Positions 55,233 to 63,206 of a stretch of 64,000 nucleotides of DNA are shown here, one piece after another. The translations under genes and the position numbers were made by a program. Source of the stretch: Geminicoccaceae bacterium (GTDB lineage: Bacteria > Pseudomonadota > Alphaproteobacteria > Geminicoccales > Geminicoccaceae); contig JANQPX010000032.1 in NCBI GenBank assembly GCA_028285265.1, positions 62,001 to 126,000 of the forward strand. Reading direction: 5' to 3'. The notes below the pieces were generated by a model. It was given only the letters and a program-made list of their open reading frames with translations. It was not told the DNA's origin and made no database searches. Numbering within the stretch: the first letter of the stretch is position 1; each line of letters starts with the position of its first letter.

Positions 55233-56735
55233 ATGCTTTTCGCTTCACATAGCTTTTTGATATTTTTGCTTGTTACAGCGATTGCATTTTATTGTTTCAT
55301 TCCAGCCAAGCACCGTATCAATTCACTCATTTTTGCCTCAATCGTATTCTATGCTTGGTGGTCAGTTAGTCATTTGACATTACTTCTGGGCTCAATAACA
55401 TTTAATTACATCGTCGGTCTCATTATCGCATCGAAGAAGCAAAAGACCGGATGGCTGACATTCGGAATCATCATTAATCTCCTTCTTCTTGCGATCTTCA
55501 AATACACAGACTTTGTCATCAGTTCCATTAGCAAGTTACCCACTTTTGATCTTGAGCCGATTGGCATCATTCTCCCACTCGCAATTTCCTTTTTCACATT
55601 CCAGCAAATAGCCTACCTGGTCGATGTTGCTCGGGGACAAGTGAACTCTCATGGATTTCGCGACTATGTTTTGTTTGTGTCATTCTTTCCGCAATTGATT
55701 GCCGGCCCGATCGTTCATCATCGGGAAATGATGCCGCAATTCTCGAAGGACCATCAGCCGTCTGAAACCACCCTCAACGTGACCGTTGGCCTCACTTTGT
55801 TCGCCTTTGGCCTCTTCAAAAAAATCGTGCTTGCCGATCAGTTTGGAGTCTATGCCGATCAACTCTTCGAGGCGGTCAGCTTCGGATACCAACCAAGTGC
55901 AGCAGAGGCCTGGTCTGGTAGCCTGGCTTATGGCCTGCAGATCTATTTCGATTTCTCCGGCTATAGCGATATGGCCATCGGCATTGCACGGATTTTTGGC
56001 ATCCGGCTCCCGATGAATTTTTTCTCCCCTTATAAAGCGAAAAGCATCTCTGATTTCTGGCGACGTTGGCACATTACGCTCTCGCGTTTCCTCAAAGACT
56101 ATCTCTACATTCCGCTTGGCGGTAATCAGCGCGGCACACCTCGCCGGTATCTCAACCTCATCATCACGATGCTCTTAGGTGGCCTTTGGCATGGTGCAGG
56201 ATGGACCTTCGTGATTTGGGGTGGCCTTCATGGCCTCTACCTCATTATCAATCACGGTTGGATTGCACTCACCGCACGCGGCCAAGTTCTAGCCCCTCTT
56301 AGCATTGTCGGCAGGCTGATCGGGCCCGGCCTGACATTTCTTGCTGTTCTCGTCGCCTGGGTCTTTTTCCGTGCCGATAGCCTCGCCGATGCCTGGCTCG
56401 TCTTATCGGCTATGGCCGGTGCCCATGAGCAACTCTTAAAGGAGCATAGCCTATCCATGTTCAAAGACGCTGAGATGTTGATTTGGCTGGCTGTTGGCCT
56501 CGCGATCGTGTGGTTCATGCCAAACAGCCTCCAAATCATGAGGCGCTATCGACCGGCTATCGGTTCCGGCACCGTCATCTCCGCCCATGGATCTTCGCTT
56601 GGCTCCCTCTGGAAAGACGGTCCATCCATCACTTGGCGGCCGACCGCAGGTTGGGCTGTTTTATCTGGGCTCATCGCTGGCGCTGCAGTCCTTGGAATCA
56701 GCAAGGTCAGCCCTTTTCTCTATTTCCAGTTTTAG
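55233..56735 (+). CDS. MBOAT-family O-acyltransferase (AlgI-like)
   Basis: This 500-residue membrane-bound O-acyltransferase is of the AlgI type, which passes acetyl groups across the membrane for polysaccharide O-acetylation. It has ~10 helices, the FFPQLIAGPIVHHREMMPQF segment, DFSGYSDMAIGIARIFGI, SISDFWRRWHITLSRFLKDYLYIPLGG and the catalytic-His region LGGLWHGAGWTFVIWGGLHG (about H319 and H333). Base composition at its 5' end is more AT-rich than its neighbours. It is followed after 22 bp by an SGNH protein, a classic pairing. The polymer acetylated is unknown. Confidence 0.93.
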   Translation: MLFASHSFLIFLLVTAIAFYCFIPAKHRINSLIFASIVFYAWWSVSHLTLLLGSITFNYIVGLIIASKKQKTGWLTFGIIINLLLLAIFKYTDFVISSISKLPTFDLEPIGIILPLAISFFTFQQIAYLVDVARGQVNSHGFRDYVLFVSFFPQLIAGPIVHHREMMPQFSKDHQPSETTLNVTVGLTLFAFGLFKKIVLADQFGVYADQLFEAVSFGYQPSAAEAWSGSLAYGLQIYFDFSGYSDMAIGIARIFGIRLPMNFFSPYKAKSISDFWRRWHITLSRFLKDYLYIPLGGNQRGTPRRYLNLIITMLLGGLWHGAGWTFVIWGGLHGLYLIINHGWIALTARGQVLAPLSIVGRLIGPGLTFLAVLVAWVFFRADSLADAWLVLSAMAGAHEQLLKEHSLSMFKDAEMLIWLAVGLAIVWFMPNSLQIMRRYRPAIGSGTVISAHGSSLGSLWKDGPSITWRPTAGWAVLSGLIAGAAVLGISKVSPFLYFQF

Positions 56736-56757
56736 CATGAAGAGATGACGCTCAAGA

Positions 56758-57792
56758 ATGAGATCACTTAGAACCTATATCTGCCTGTTCTTGGTTGTCA
56801 TGCTGCTACCGCTTGCCGCGGTCGTAACCGTCAACGCCATCGGTTTCTTGGTTCATCGAAAGACCCCGAGTTCTGACGTTCTTAACCATCAAATTGCTCG
56901 GGTCGAGCAGAGTGAGCCCGCCGATCTTGTTCTTCTCGGCGACAGCACGTTGAACGCGGCAGTTGACGAAGAACTCTTCTCCCAACTCACAGGACACTCG
57001 GTGAAGCGATTGCCGCTAACGGGCCTTTGGGGCTATGCGGGCTCATTGGCCCTATTGGAGAGGCTGGTCGAGCGGCAACCTCCAGATGTCGTTTTGATCA
57101 TGCACACGTCGGATACACTCGGGCGTGAGACGTCGGACTTCGGCTACTTTCTAGCAAGCGATAGAGAGCCCACCCGTCTGCTTACCGATTTCGACGTCAT
57201 GATATCGGTGAAGGATAATCTGACATCGGCGCAGAACTTTAAAAAATGGTACAAAAACTGGCGTCGCCGCATGAAAAAGACCGGAGATCTGCAATGGCCG
57301 TTTCTCGACCGAGAGACGGCCTTGGCCTCACAACCTACATCCAACGCGGTTCAAAGACCGTCAATTAGGGATGAGGTCTTCAGCATTAACAACCCTGAGC
57401 ACTACATGCGTAAACATATGCACTTGCGCCATATCAACGACTCGAAAGTGAAATATCTTGAACGGCTGGCTGCGCTTTGTGACGACTACAGCCTTCATTG
57501 CTTTTACGCTCACGGTCCCATCGCCCGTCCCTTTATGGATGAGGTGAAACGCTTTCATCAAAAAGCCAACCCAATCATTGAAGGGTTGGGGTTGAACTTG
57601 TTGACGGCAACACCGGTGGTGATGGATTACGATGACGTCGGCGATACTGAAGATCATGTTGCGCCTGAAGCTCAAACAGCGTTCACCTGCCAAATCGCTG
57701 CTATATTGCTGCCTCATCTCAGGGAACAATCGATCGTGGACCAACAAGGGGTGGATTTCTCCTCGCCATGCGCCGATCAACACGGCCTTTAG
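56758..57792 (+). CDS. SGNH-like acetyltransferase/hydrolase partner of the MBOAT protein
   Basis: This 344-residue protein has a single N-terminal membrane helix (LFLVVMLLPLAAVVTVNAIGFLV) and the rest periplasmic. The GDS-type nucleophile is LVLLGDSTLNAAV (S63), and DVGDTEDHVAP near residues 292-303 supplies the Asp/His of the SGNH triad. Such proteins (AlgJ/AlgX-like) move acetyl groups onto exopolysaccharide. It follows the MBOAT gene by 22 bp on the same strand, so both form one operon. Overall similarity to named families is weak. Confidence 0.8.
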   Translation: MRSLRTYICLFLVVMLLPLAAVVTVNAIGFLVHRKTPSSDVLNHQIARVEQSEPADLVLLGDSTLNAAVDEELFSQLTGHSVKRLPLTGLWGYAGSLALLERLVERQPPDVVLIMHTSDTLGRETSDFGYFLASDREPTRLLTDFDVMISVKDNLTSAQNFKKWYKNWRRRMKKTGDLQWPFLDRETALASQPTSNAVQRPSIRDEVFSINNPEHYMRKHMHLRHINDSKVKYLERLAALCDDYSLHCFYAHGPIARPFMDEVKRFHQKANPIIEGLGLNLLTATPVVMDYDDVGDTEDHVAPEAQTAFTCQIAAILLPHLREQSIVDQQGVDFSSPCADQHGL

Positions 57793-58562
57793 AACCCGAT
57801 CCGATCAGCGGATGAGGCTGGACGTTCATCCGGTCACGGATGGTGCTGAGACCGATACAAGGCGTCGGTTCGATCGGCTGAAGCTTAAACGAATCTCAGC
57901 CCCCTGCGCGCCGTCAACCCCACAGAACGGGCTGATCGCCATCGTCGTTCCGCGGATAGAATGCTCTAAGCTGGAGCGCCTTGTTCCCAAAAGACGTGTC
58001 AATAGGAAAGCGGACCACGCTGTTGGACCGTTTTTCCCTCCGCATCTAGTTCCGAGCGCTTACACTGGTTGGCGTTGCTTCGACAGTTGGATCAAGTCCA
58101 CTGTCTAAAGAGAGCATCCTCGAAGGCTGTAGCAGTCCAAGACTGCGAATGATGCTCAAGAGATCGTCCTCAACGATCTTTGCCTTCTACTTGAAAAGCC
58201 CAGCTCCTGCCGGGCCGAATTGCGGCCATTCCGAGCGCCAAGCGCTTTATTGTTCCGCACAGCTCTAAGCCGCACGCGTCATCGCGTGTCTTCTGGAAAA
58301 TCGTGCTGCGAGGTTTCACCCCCGCACGCTTAATCGAAAGGAGTAGCTCATGCGCATCCTTCAACATGAATAGCCGCGTTCACTAAAAAGGGACGCTTGT
58401 TCAATGCCGGGTCTCAGCAAGGAGATTCTCAATCTGGAATGCCGATCCTTTGAACTCGGTCGGAAGTCAGCCTCGAGAGTGCTGATAGTTTGATCGCCGT
58501 CGTTTGCGGTGGTCGGCCTCCGTAAGGAGGGTTTCTTACTGTTGAAAAAATGGAGTTAGGTC
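57793..58562. other. Gene-poor region upstream of the recombinase gene
   Basis: About 770 bp have no recognisable gene. A strong AAAGGAG at ~58339 precedes an ATG at 58350 that opens only seven codons, so it is either a leader peptide or a relic. A short GUAA-tetraloop hairpin lies at 58517-58530. The region probably separates the recombinase from other cargo of an element. Confidence 0.5.
58517..58530 (+). promoter_or_regulatory. GUAA-tetraloop hairpin before recombinase gene
   Basis: CCTCC and GGAGG pair around GTAA, a stable GNRA-type loop, 32 bp before the ATG. The arm GGAGG looks like a ribosome-binding sequence that the hairpin would hide. A second GGAG precedes the real start. Confidence 0.4.
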
Positions 58563-59462
58563 ATGGCAAAGAACATGAAGACGCAAGCAGAACGCTTGTT
58601 AGTTGGCCGTCATCTTGAATTGTCGAGCCGCCACAGAGCGAAGGCTCGTGGTGACGCCTCGTCCAAGATTCGATCGTTGTCGACGTTTCATCGTTATCGT
58701 CAAGCACTGACACTGGCGGGAAAATGGGCGCGTGTTCATCACGGAATCAGACGGCTTGATCACCTGACACGCGAGATGGCGCAGGCCTATCTCGACCAGC
58801 GACGTTCGTCGGGCATTGGGCAAAAGCAACTTCATAACGACCGGATCGCGATGCAATTCGTGACAGGCAAGCTTCCGTCAGTGACCTCTCTCGAAGCACC
58901 TCCGAAAGAAAGCCGTCAATACAGCCGAGATGAGGTTGAGCGGATTGCAATGCGTCAATCTGAGCCGAGTAGGTTGGCAACGCGAATCGCCTACGAAGCC
59001 GGTTTGCGAGCCCACGAGCTTTTGACGTTGAGGCGAAGTGATGAGGATGCGCCCTCTTCATCTCGGAGTTGGCGGTCTGATCGCTTTTTAGGACGTCAAG
59101 GGGTCCGCTACGTCGTGACGGGCAAGGGAGGGTTAGCAAGGGAGGTATTGCTCTCGTCGAAGCTTGCTGAAAATTTGGAGGCGCGTCGCCTGGAAAACCC
59201 CCGTCCGATAACGGATCGCGGCATCCATTATCGAAGCTACTACATGATTGGCGGTGGTCTCGCATGGTCGAATAGTTTTTCAAGAGGGTCGCTGCTAGAG
59301 ATTGGCTTGTCGCGCGGCGCACATGGCCTTCGCCACAGCTATGCGCACGCACGCTTCGATGAACTTCGAGCGCTTGGCCTAACCGAACAGAAAGCCAAGC
59401 TGATCCTGTCCCAAGAGCTGGGCCATTTTCGCCCCCAAATTGTCGATACCTATCTCCGCTAA
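58563..59462 (+). CDS. Tyrosine recombinase/integrase (Integrase_1-like)
   Basis: This 299-residue phage-type integrase has an N-terminal SAM-like domain (~35-100) and a C-terminal catalytic domain. The complete set is visible: R149 (GLRAHEL), K188 (VTGKGG), H254 and R257 (AHGLRHS), H288 (QELGHF) and nucleophile Y297 (DTYLR). All six being intact suggests an active enzyme. ATG 58563 follows GGAGTTAGGTC. The gene ends 111 bp from the 3' end of tRNA-Ser and points towards it, a position typical of integrated elements. It may also be a stranded remnant, since no other mobile genes are recognised nearby. It is close in layout to short integrases of ICEs. Confidence 0.9.
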   Translation: MAKNMKTQAERLLVGRHLELSSRHRAKARGDASSKIRSLSTFHRYRQALTLAGKWARVHHGIRRLDHLTREMAQAYLDQRRSSGIGQKQLHNDRIAMQFVTGKLPSVTSLEAPPKESRQYSRDEVERIAMRQSEPSRLATRIAYEAGLRAHELLTLRRSDEDAPSSSRSWRSDRFLGRQGVRYVVTGKGGLAREVLLSSKLAENLEARRLENPRPITDRGIHYRSYYMIGGGLAWSNSFSRGSLLEIGLSRGAHGLRHSYAHARFDELRALGLTEQKAKLILSQELGHFRPQIVDTYLR

Positions 59463-59573
59463 AGGCGCGTCGATAGACGGCACCACCATCCATTGGGTCG
59501 AGCCAATGAATTAACTTAAGGCAGAAATAGGCGGGCGTCGGGGGGTGATGAGAGGCCACAAATAATGCGGCGT

Positions 59574-59665
59574 TGGCGGAGGGGATGGGATTCGAACCCA
59601 CGATACCGGTTTCCCAGTATACCGGTTTAGCAAACCGGCGCCTTCAGCCTCTCGGCCACCCCTCC
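59574..59665 (-). tRNA. tRNA-Ser (anticodon GCU)
   Basis: The minus strand starts GGAGGGGTGGCCGAG, has anticodon loop TTGCTAA between CCGGT and ACCGG, and a long variable arm (ATACTGG-GAAA-CCGGTAT) as expected for Ser. The T-arm TTCGAAT and acceptor CCCCTCC-G-CCA follow, with CCA encoded. The gene is complete and its 3' end faces the recombinase gene. Confidence 0.97.
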
Positions 59666-59747
59666 AAAGATGCCCCCGTTCTACCGAACCGATGAACAGG
59701 ATGTCAATCGAGGTCGCATGCTGGTTGGCACCGTGAAATGCTTTATC

Positions 59748-60236
59748 TCAGGTGGTGCTAAGCCCTTTCGCCATGGCGCCACCCGTTAGGAGGCTGAGTT
59801 CCAGGGCCGTGGTCGGAAAGACGCAGTGGGGGTGTCCTGCAGCAGCATAGACGGTCTCGAACCGCGCAAGGCTATCATCTACAACCGTGGCGAGCGGTTT
59901 GGGGTGACCAATCGGAGCGACACCCCCGATCGCAAAGCCAGTCACTTCGCGGACCCGTTCAGCGTTGGGACGCGTCACTAACCCGGTGCGACCGAATGCG
60001 TTAGCCAACATCTTGGTATCGCAGCGCCGATCTCCCGCAATCAGCGCCATCACCGCATCGCCATCTATGGTAAACACCAAAGACTTTACGATGGCTCCAA
60101 GTTCTGTGCCGAGAGCTGAGGCTGCAGCCTCAGCCGTTGGCACGCTCTCCGCGAGCTCAATGACGTCAGCACCTGAGCCCTTCTCTTTGAGAACGGCCTG
60201 AACGCGAAGAACCGCGGGGTGTTCGAGCTTGCTCAA
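59748..60236 (-). CDS. YbaK/EbsC-family aminoacyl-tRNA editing protein
   Basis: This 162-residue protein of the YbaK/ProX fold removes wrongly charged amino acids from tRNA. It shows IVKSLVFTIDGDAVMALIAGDRRCD, then ANAFGRTG, REVTGFAIGGVAPIGH (family GG-PxG) and VYAAAGHPHCVFPTT near the end. It is a stand-alone editing domain; whether it edits Cys-, Ala- or another tRNA cannot be told. It overlaps the GST gene by 4 bp and is co-transcribed with it. Confidence 0.92.
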   Translation of the reverse strand: MSKLEHPAVLRVQAVLKEKGSGADVIELAESVPTAEAAASALGTELGAIVKSLVFTIDGDAVMALIAGDRRCDTKMLANAFGRTGLVTRPNAERVREVTGFAIGGVAPIGHPKPLATVVDDSLARFETVYAAAGHPHCVFPTTALELSLLTGGAMAKGLSTT

Positions 60237-60871
60237 GCCTTTGGAATCTCCTGGCCACGTGCCGGTACATCATACCCCCGCTGAACGCCAGGACGGGCGG
60301 CGATCTCTTCATACCATCGCTTCACATTCGGAAAACCCATGAGGCCGTCATCAAGCGCATGCCACTCGAAGCGCGAAACCCATGGCCAAGTCGCGACGTC
60401 AGCAATCGTATAGTCATCAGAGGCAAGGTAGGCTTTTTCGCCAAGGCGCTTGTCCATAACGCCATAAAGCCGCTTCGTTTCACTGACATACCGATTGATC
60501 GCGTAAGGAACCTTTTCTTTCGCGAATCGATGAAAATGATGCGTTTGACCGAACATCGGGCCAACCCCACCCATCTGAAACATCAGCCACTGCATGACGT
60601 CCATCCGAGCCAGCTGTTCTGATGGCATAAGCTTTCCGGTCTTTTCCGCGAGATAAATCAGAATCGCGCCCGACTCGAACAGGGCATAGCCATGATCCCG
60701 ATCGATGATTGCTGGTATCTTGTTATTGGGGCTGATCTTCAAGAAGTCTGGCTTGAACTGATCGTCTGCGGTGATGTCGATTGGATGGACTTCATAGGGG
60801 AGCCCCACTTCTTCGAGCATAATCGAGACCTTGCGGCCATTCGGCGTGCTCCAGGTATAGAGATCAATCAA
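60233..60871 (-). CDS. Glutathione S-transferase (YfcG/Nu-class-like)
   Basis: This 212-residue GST of the YfcG/YghU group has an N-terminal thioredoxin-like domain with YTWSTPNGRKVSIMLEEVGL and NNKIPAIIDRDHG, ESGAILIYLA, and a C-terminal helical domain (WLMFQMGGVGPMFGQTHHF). Such enzymes act as disulfide-bond reductases or in detoxification. The NGRK motif is the Nu-class glutathione site. It lies upstream of the YbaK gene with a 4-bp overlap. Confidence 0.93.
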   Translation of the reverse strand: MIDLYTWSTPNGRKVSIMLEEVGLPYEVHPIDITADDQFKPDFLKISPNNKIPAIIDRDHGYALFESGAILIYLAEKTGKLMPSEQLARMDVMQWLMFQMGGVGPMFGQTHHFHRFAKEKVPYAINRYVSETKRLYGVMDKRLGEKAYLASDDYTIADVATWPWVSRFEWHALDDGLMGFPNVKRWYEEIAARPGVQRGYDVPARGQEIPKA

Positions 60872-60956
60872 GACAGGCTCCGTTCGGTCGAATGGGTCAT
60901 GAATGCGGTGTCCAATTTAGGCGTCGACCGAGGATCTTGCCAAGATCTCAACGCAA

Positions 60957-61574
60957 CTAGCTCGATGACAATAATTGCGGTCTCAGAGCATCGATTGCCG
61001 CAAGGCGTTGCTTGACGGCCTGATCTTGCCCTGTCCCAACCAAACCCTGTTCGAACGCAACGATGTGCAATTGGTCACCGACCACCTGGAGCAATTCGCC
61101 GGGCCTAAGCAAAAAGTTCGCATTACGAGGTTTACCAAGCGCCTCCTGACCGACGGCGAAGGTCTCATAGATCAGCAGTCCGCCCGGTGCGATAGCACTC
61201 AAAATTGACGGCCAAAGCGGTCGATGGAGATAATTGACCACAATCACGGCATCAAATCGTCGGTCGGCAAGAGGCCAGCTTGAACCGTCTTCTAGATCCG
61301 CCTCAATGATCTCGAACTGCGAGCGCATAGCGGAGTTCATAGCACTTCGTCGTGCCTTAAGTGAGGCGACATCGCGATCAACAGCCGTGACGGGGTGGCC
61401 CTGTTGCAAAAACCAAGCACTGTGACGACCACGACCTGCCGCAAGGTCAAGCACAGAATGTCCAGCCGCCACGAGAGGCGAAAATCTAGAAATCCAGGGC
61501 GAAATTGACATATTGTCGCAGTTTTTCACGCTCATAAGTCGAGAAAGCCTTGCATATTTTGTCGGATCGCTCAA
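60957..61574 (-). CDS. Class I SAM-dependent methyltransferase
   Basis: This 205-residue methyltransferase has motif I VLDLAAGRGRHSAWF, VTAVDRDVASL, IIEADLEDGSSWPL and FDAVIVVNYLHRPLW, and belongs to the TehB/small Rossmann methyltransferase type. The substrate is unknown. In-frame ATGs at 61535 and 61511 are alternative starts, as no ribosome-binding site supports 61574 clearly. It follows the GST gene on the same strand after an 85-bp gap. Confidence 0.88.
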   Translation of the reverse strand: MSDPTKYARLSRLMSVKNCDNMSISPWISRFSPLVAAGHSVLDLAAGRGRHSAWFLQQGHPVTAVDRDVASLKARRSAMNSAMRSQFEIIEADLEDGSSWPLADRRFDAVIVVNYLHRPLWPSILSAIAPGGLLIYETFAVGQEALGKPRNANFLLRPGELLQVVGDQLHIVAFEQGLVGTGQDQAVKQRLAAIDALRPQLLSSS

Positions 61575-61723
61575 ATTATGGGGCGATCGGTCATGTTTGA
61601 TCTTGATGCCGTTCGTTTGGTGGCCGCTAGTGTCCGTCGGCGAGCAATCAACCTCATCTAGATGACCAGGCAGACGGAGCGTCTTTGACGATCCGTAGTT
61701 ACGACGTAGTGAAAGGAGTAGCG

Positions 61724-61933
61724 GTGGCTACTGGAACTGTGAAGTGGTTCAACCCGACGAAGGGTTATGGTTTTATCCAACCGGAAGACGGGTCGAATGA
61801 CGCGTTCGTGCATATCTCCGCCGTGGAGCGTGCCGGATTGCAAAGCTTGCGTGAAGGTCAGAAGGTCGAATACGAGCTTGTGCCTGGACGAAATGGCAAA
61901 TCCTCGGCTGAGAATCTGGTCGTCCACGACTGA
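61724..61933 (+). CDS. Cold-shock protein (CspA family)
   Basis: This 69-residue single-stranded nucleic-acid-binding protein shows the RNP1 and RNP2 motifs KGYGFIQ and DAFVHIS after GTVKWFNPT. The start is GTG 61724, giving [10 protein letters not shown], with AAGGAG five bases upstream. It may act as an RNA chaperone. A strong intrinsic terminator lies ~80 bp downstream. Confidence 0.95.
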   Translation: MATGTVKWFNPTKGYGFIQPEDGSNDAFVHISAVERAGLQSLREGQKVEYELVPGRNGKSSAENLVVHD

Positions 61934-62014
61934 GCGACAGCCACTCGGACATCAAGAATTCATGAGACGATCGGTGACGGCAGGCCTCTAGGCAGCACAC
62001 CATCGAGATTTGAG

Positions 62015-62041
62015 AAGGGAGCCAATTTTGGCTCCCTTTTT
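62015..62041 (+). terminator. Intrinsic terminator after cold-shock gene
   Basis: GGGAGCCAA and TTGGCTCCC form a perfect 9-bp stem (extendable with AA/TT) around TT, followed by TTTTT. It is the clearest terminator in the window, ending the cold-shock transcript before the convergent DUF1127 gene. Confidence 0.93.
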
Positions 62042-62070
62042 CATGCGCCGCTTGGGAGTGATTCCTGCCA

Positions 62071-62280
62071 TCAGGCTTGCCAGAACCACTTCTTCATTTC
62101 GAGGTCGCGATCGTCCTCTGTAAGGCCGACATCCCGAAGCACCTCGCACGCGAGATTGCCAAGTTGGAGACGGGTCCGATAATTGCGATGCCATCGGCAC
62201 AATTGGGCAAACCACGGACTAGACCGATGTTCGCGGTGGTGGATTAGCGAGGCCGATCTCAGTGGGGGTGCTGTCGTCAT
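62071..62280 (-). CDS. DUF1127 small protein
   Basis: This 69-residue protein is of the DUF1127 family common in alphaproteobacteria, with WHRNYRTRLQLGNLACEVLRDVGLTEDD and the end EMKKWFW. Family members are linked to RNA turnover and to phosphate or stress regulation. Starting at ATG 62280 uses AAAGGAA upstream on the coding strand. It is convergent with the cold-shock gene and monocistronic. Confidence 0.88.
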   Translation of the reverse strand: MTTAPPLRSASLIHHREHRSSPWFAQLCRWHRNYRTRLQLGNLACEVLRDVGLTEDDRDLEMKKWFWQA

Positions 62281-62416
62281 GACGGGTTCCTTTCTTGTCC
62301 GCAGTCCAACCCTAGTTCCCACATGATTCTGGATGCTTCGATGTCGGCCGAAACGTTGACATTTCAGGGCTGATAGAATTCCCGTTTGTTTGAGAAGACT
62401 GATGGGAGAACCAGCG

Positions 62417-63139
62417 ATGACCAGTCAGGCCCGGTTTGCTGAAATAGCCGCCCTTGTTGGCGATCCTGGGCGCGCGACGATGCTGAACGCTCTGCTCGAT
62501 GGTCGGGCGCTGACAGCAACTGAACTTGCCAAGGCAGGAGGGGTTACGCCGCAAACGGCAAGCGGCCATCTTGCTCGCTTGACCGAGGCGGGGCTTCTCA
62601 CCGTCGTGAAGCAAGGACGACATCGTTATCATCGCCTTGCCACACTCGATGTCGCTCGCATGCTGGAGAGCATCATGTGTGTAGCTGCGGCGACGTCACC
62701 CAAACCAGTGAAGATCGTAACCGGCCCAAGAAGTGCTGCTCTTCGAACCGCGCGCGACTGCTACGATCATATGGCCGGGCGGCTTGCTGTCTTGCTGGCC
62801 GACTCGCTTATCACACAGGGCGTCTTGGAGATCACCGAAGATGCCGGCATCGTCACGGCTGACGGGAGGCTTTTTTTGGAGAGCCTAGGAATCGTTACAC
62901 GACCGTCGCGATCTACCAGCAAAAAGCAACAACGACTGTTCTGTCGACCATGCCTTGATTGGAGTGAACGCCGCCCTCATCTCGCCGGGAAGGTTGGCAC
63001 GCTCCTTCGGAATCACTGCCTTCATCAGGGTTGGGTGCGCCGGACGGATGAGCGCCGCGCACTGACGATCACACGACGAGGCGAGCAGGCGTTTCATCGG
63101 CATTTCGGCATCCACGCGGACGATCTCAAACGGGGTTAA
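62417..63139 (+). CDS. ArsR-family winged-helix regulator
   Basis: This 240-residue regulator is of the ArsR/SmtB type with an N-terminal wHTH (AEIAALVGDPGRATMLNALLDG, TATELAKAGGVTPQTASGHLARLTEAGLL) and wing GRHRYHRL. A long C-terminal part of ~150 residues (PCLDWSERRPHLAGKVG) is unlike the short metal sensors and matches a larger ArsR subfamily found near transporters. Inducer unknown. GGGAG precedes ATG 62417 at 62404-62408. Confidence 0.88.
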   Translation: MTSQARFAEIAALVGDPGRATMLNALLDGRALTATELAKAGGVTPQTASGHLARLTEAGLLTVVKQGRHRYHRLATLDVARMLESIMCVAAATSPKPVKIVTGPRSAALRTARDCYDHMAGRLAVLLADSLITQGVLEITEDAGIVTADGRLFLESLGIVTRPSRSTSKKQQRLFCRPCLDWSERRPHLAGKVGTLLRNHCLHQGWVRRTDERRALTITRRGEQAFHRHFGIHADDLKRG

Positions 63140-63206
63140 CGCGGAATTGTCGGCATCATCTCTGTCGCCAAGACTGACGGAAACATGTCGCTGCTGCGTC
63201 GACACA

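Noticed and set aside
57632..58108. 158-codon frame overlapping the end of the SGNH gene
   Set aside because: It starts inside the SGNH gene in another frame, and its second half has no motif or translation signal.
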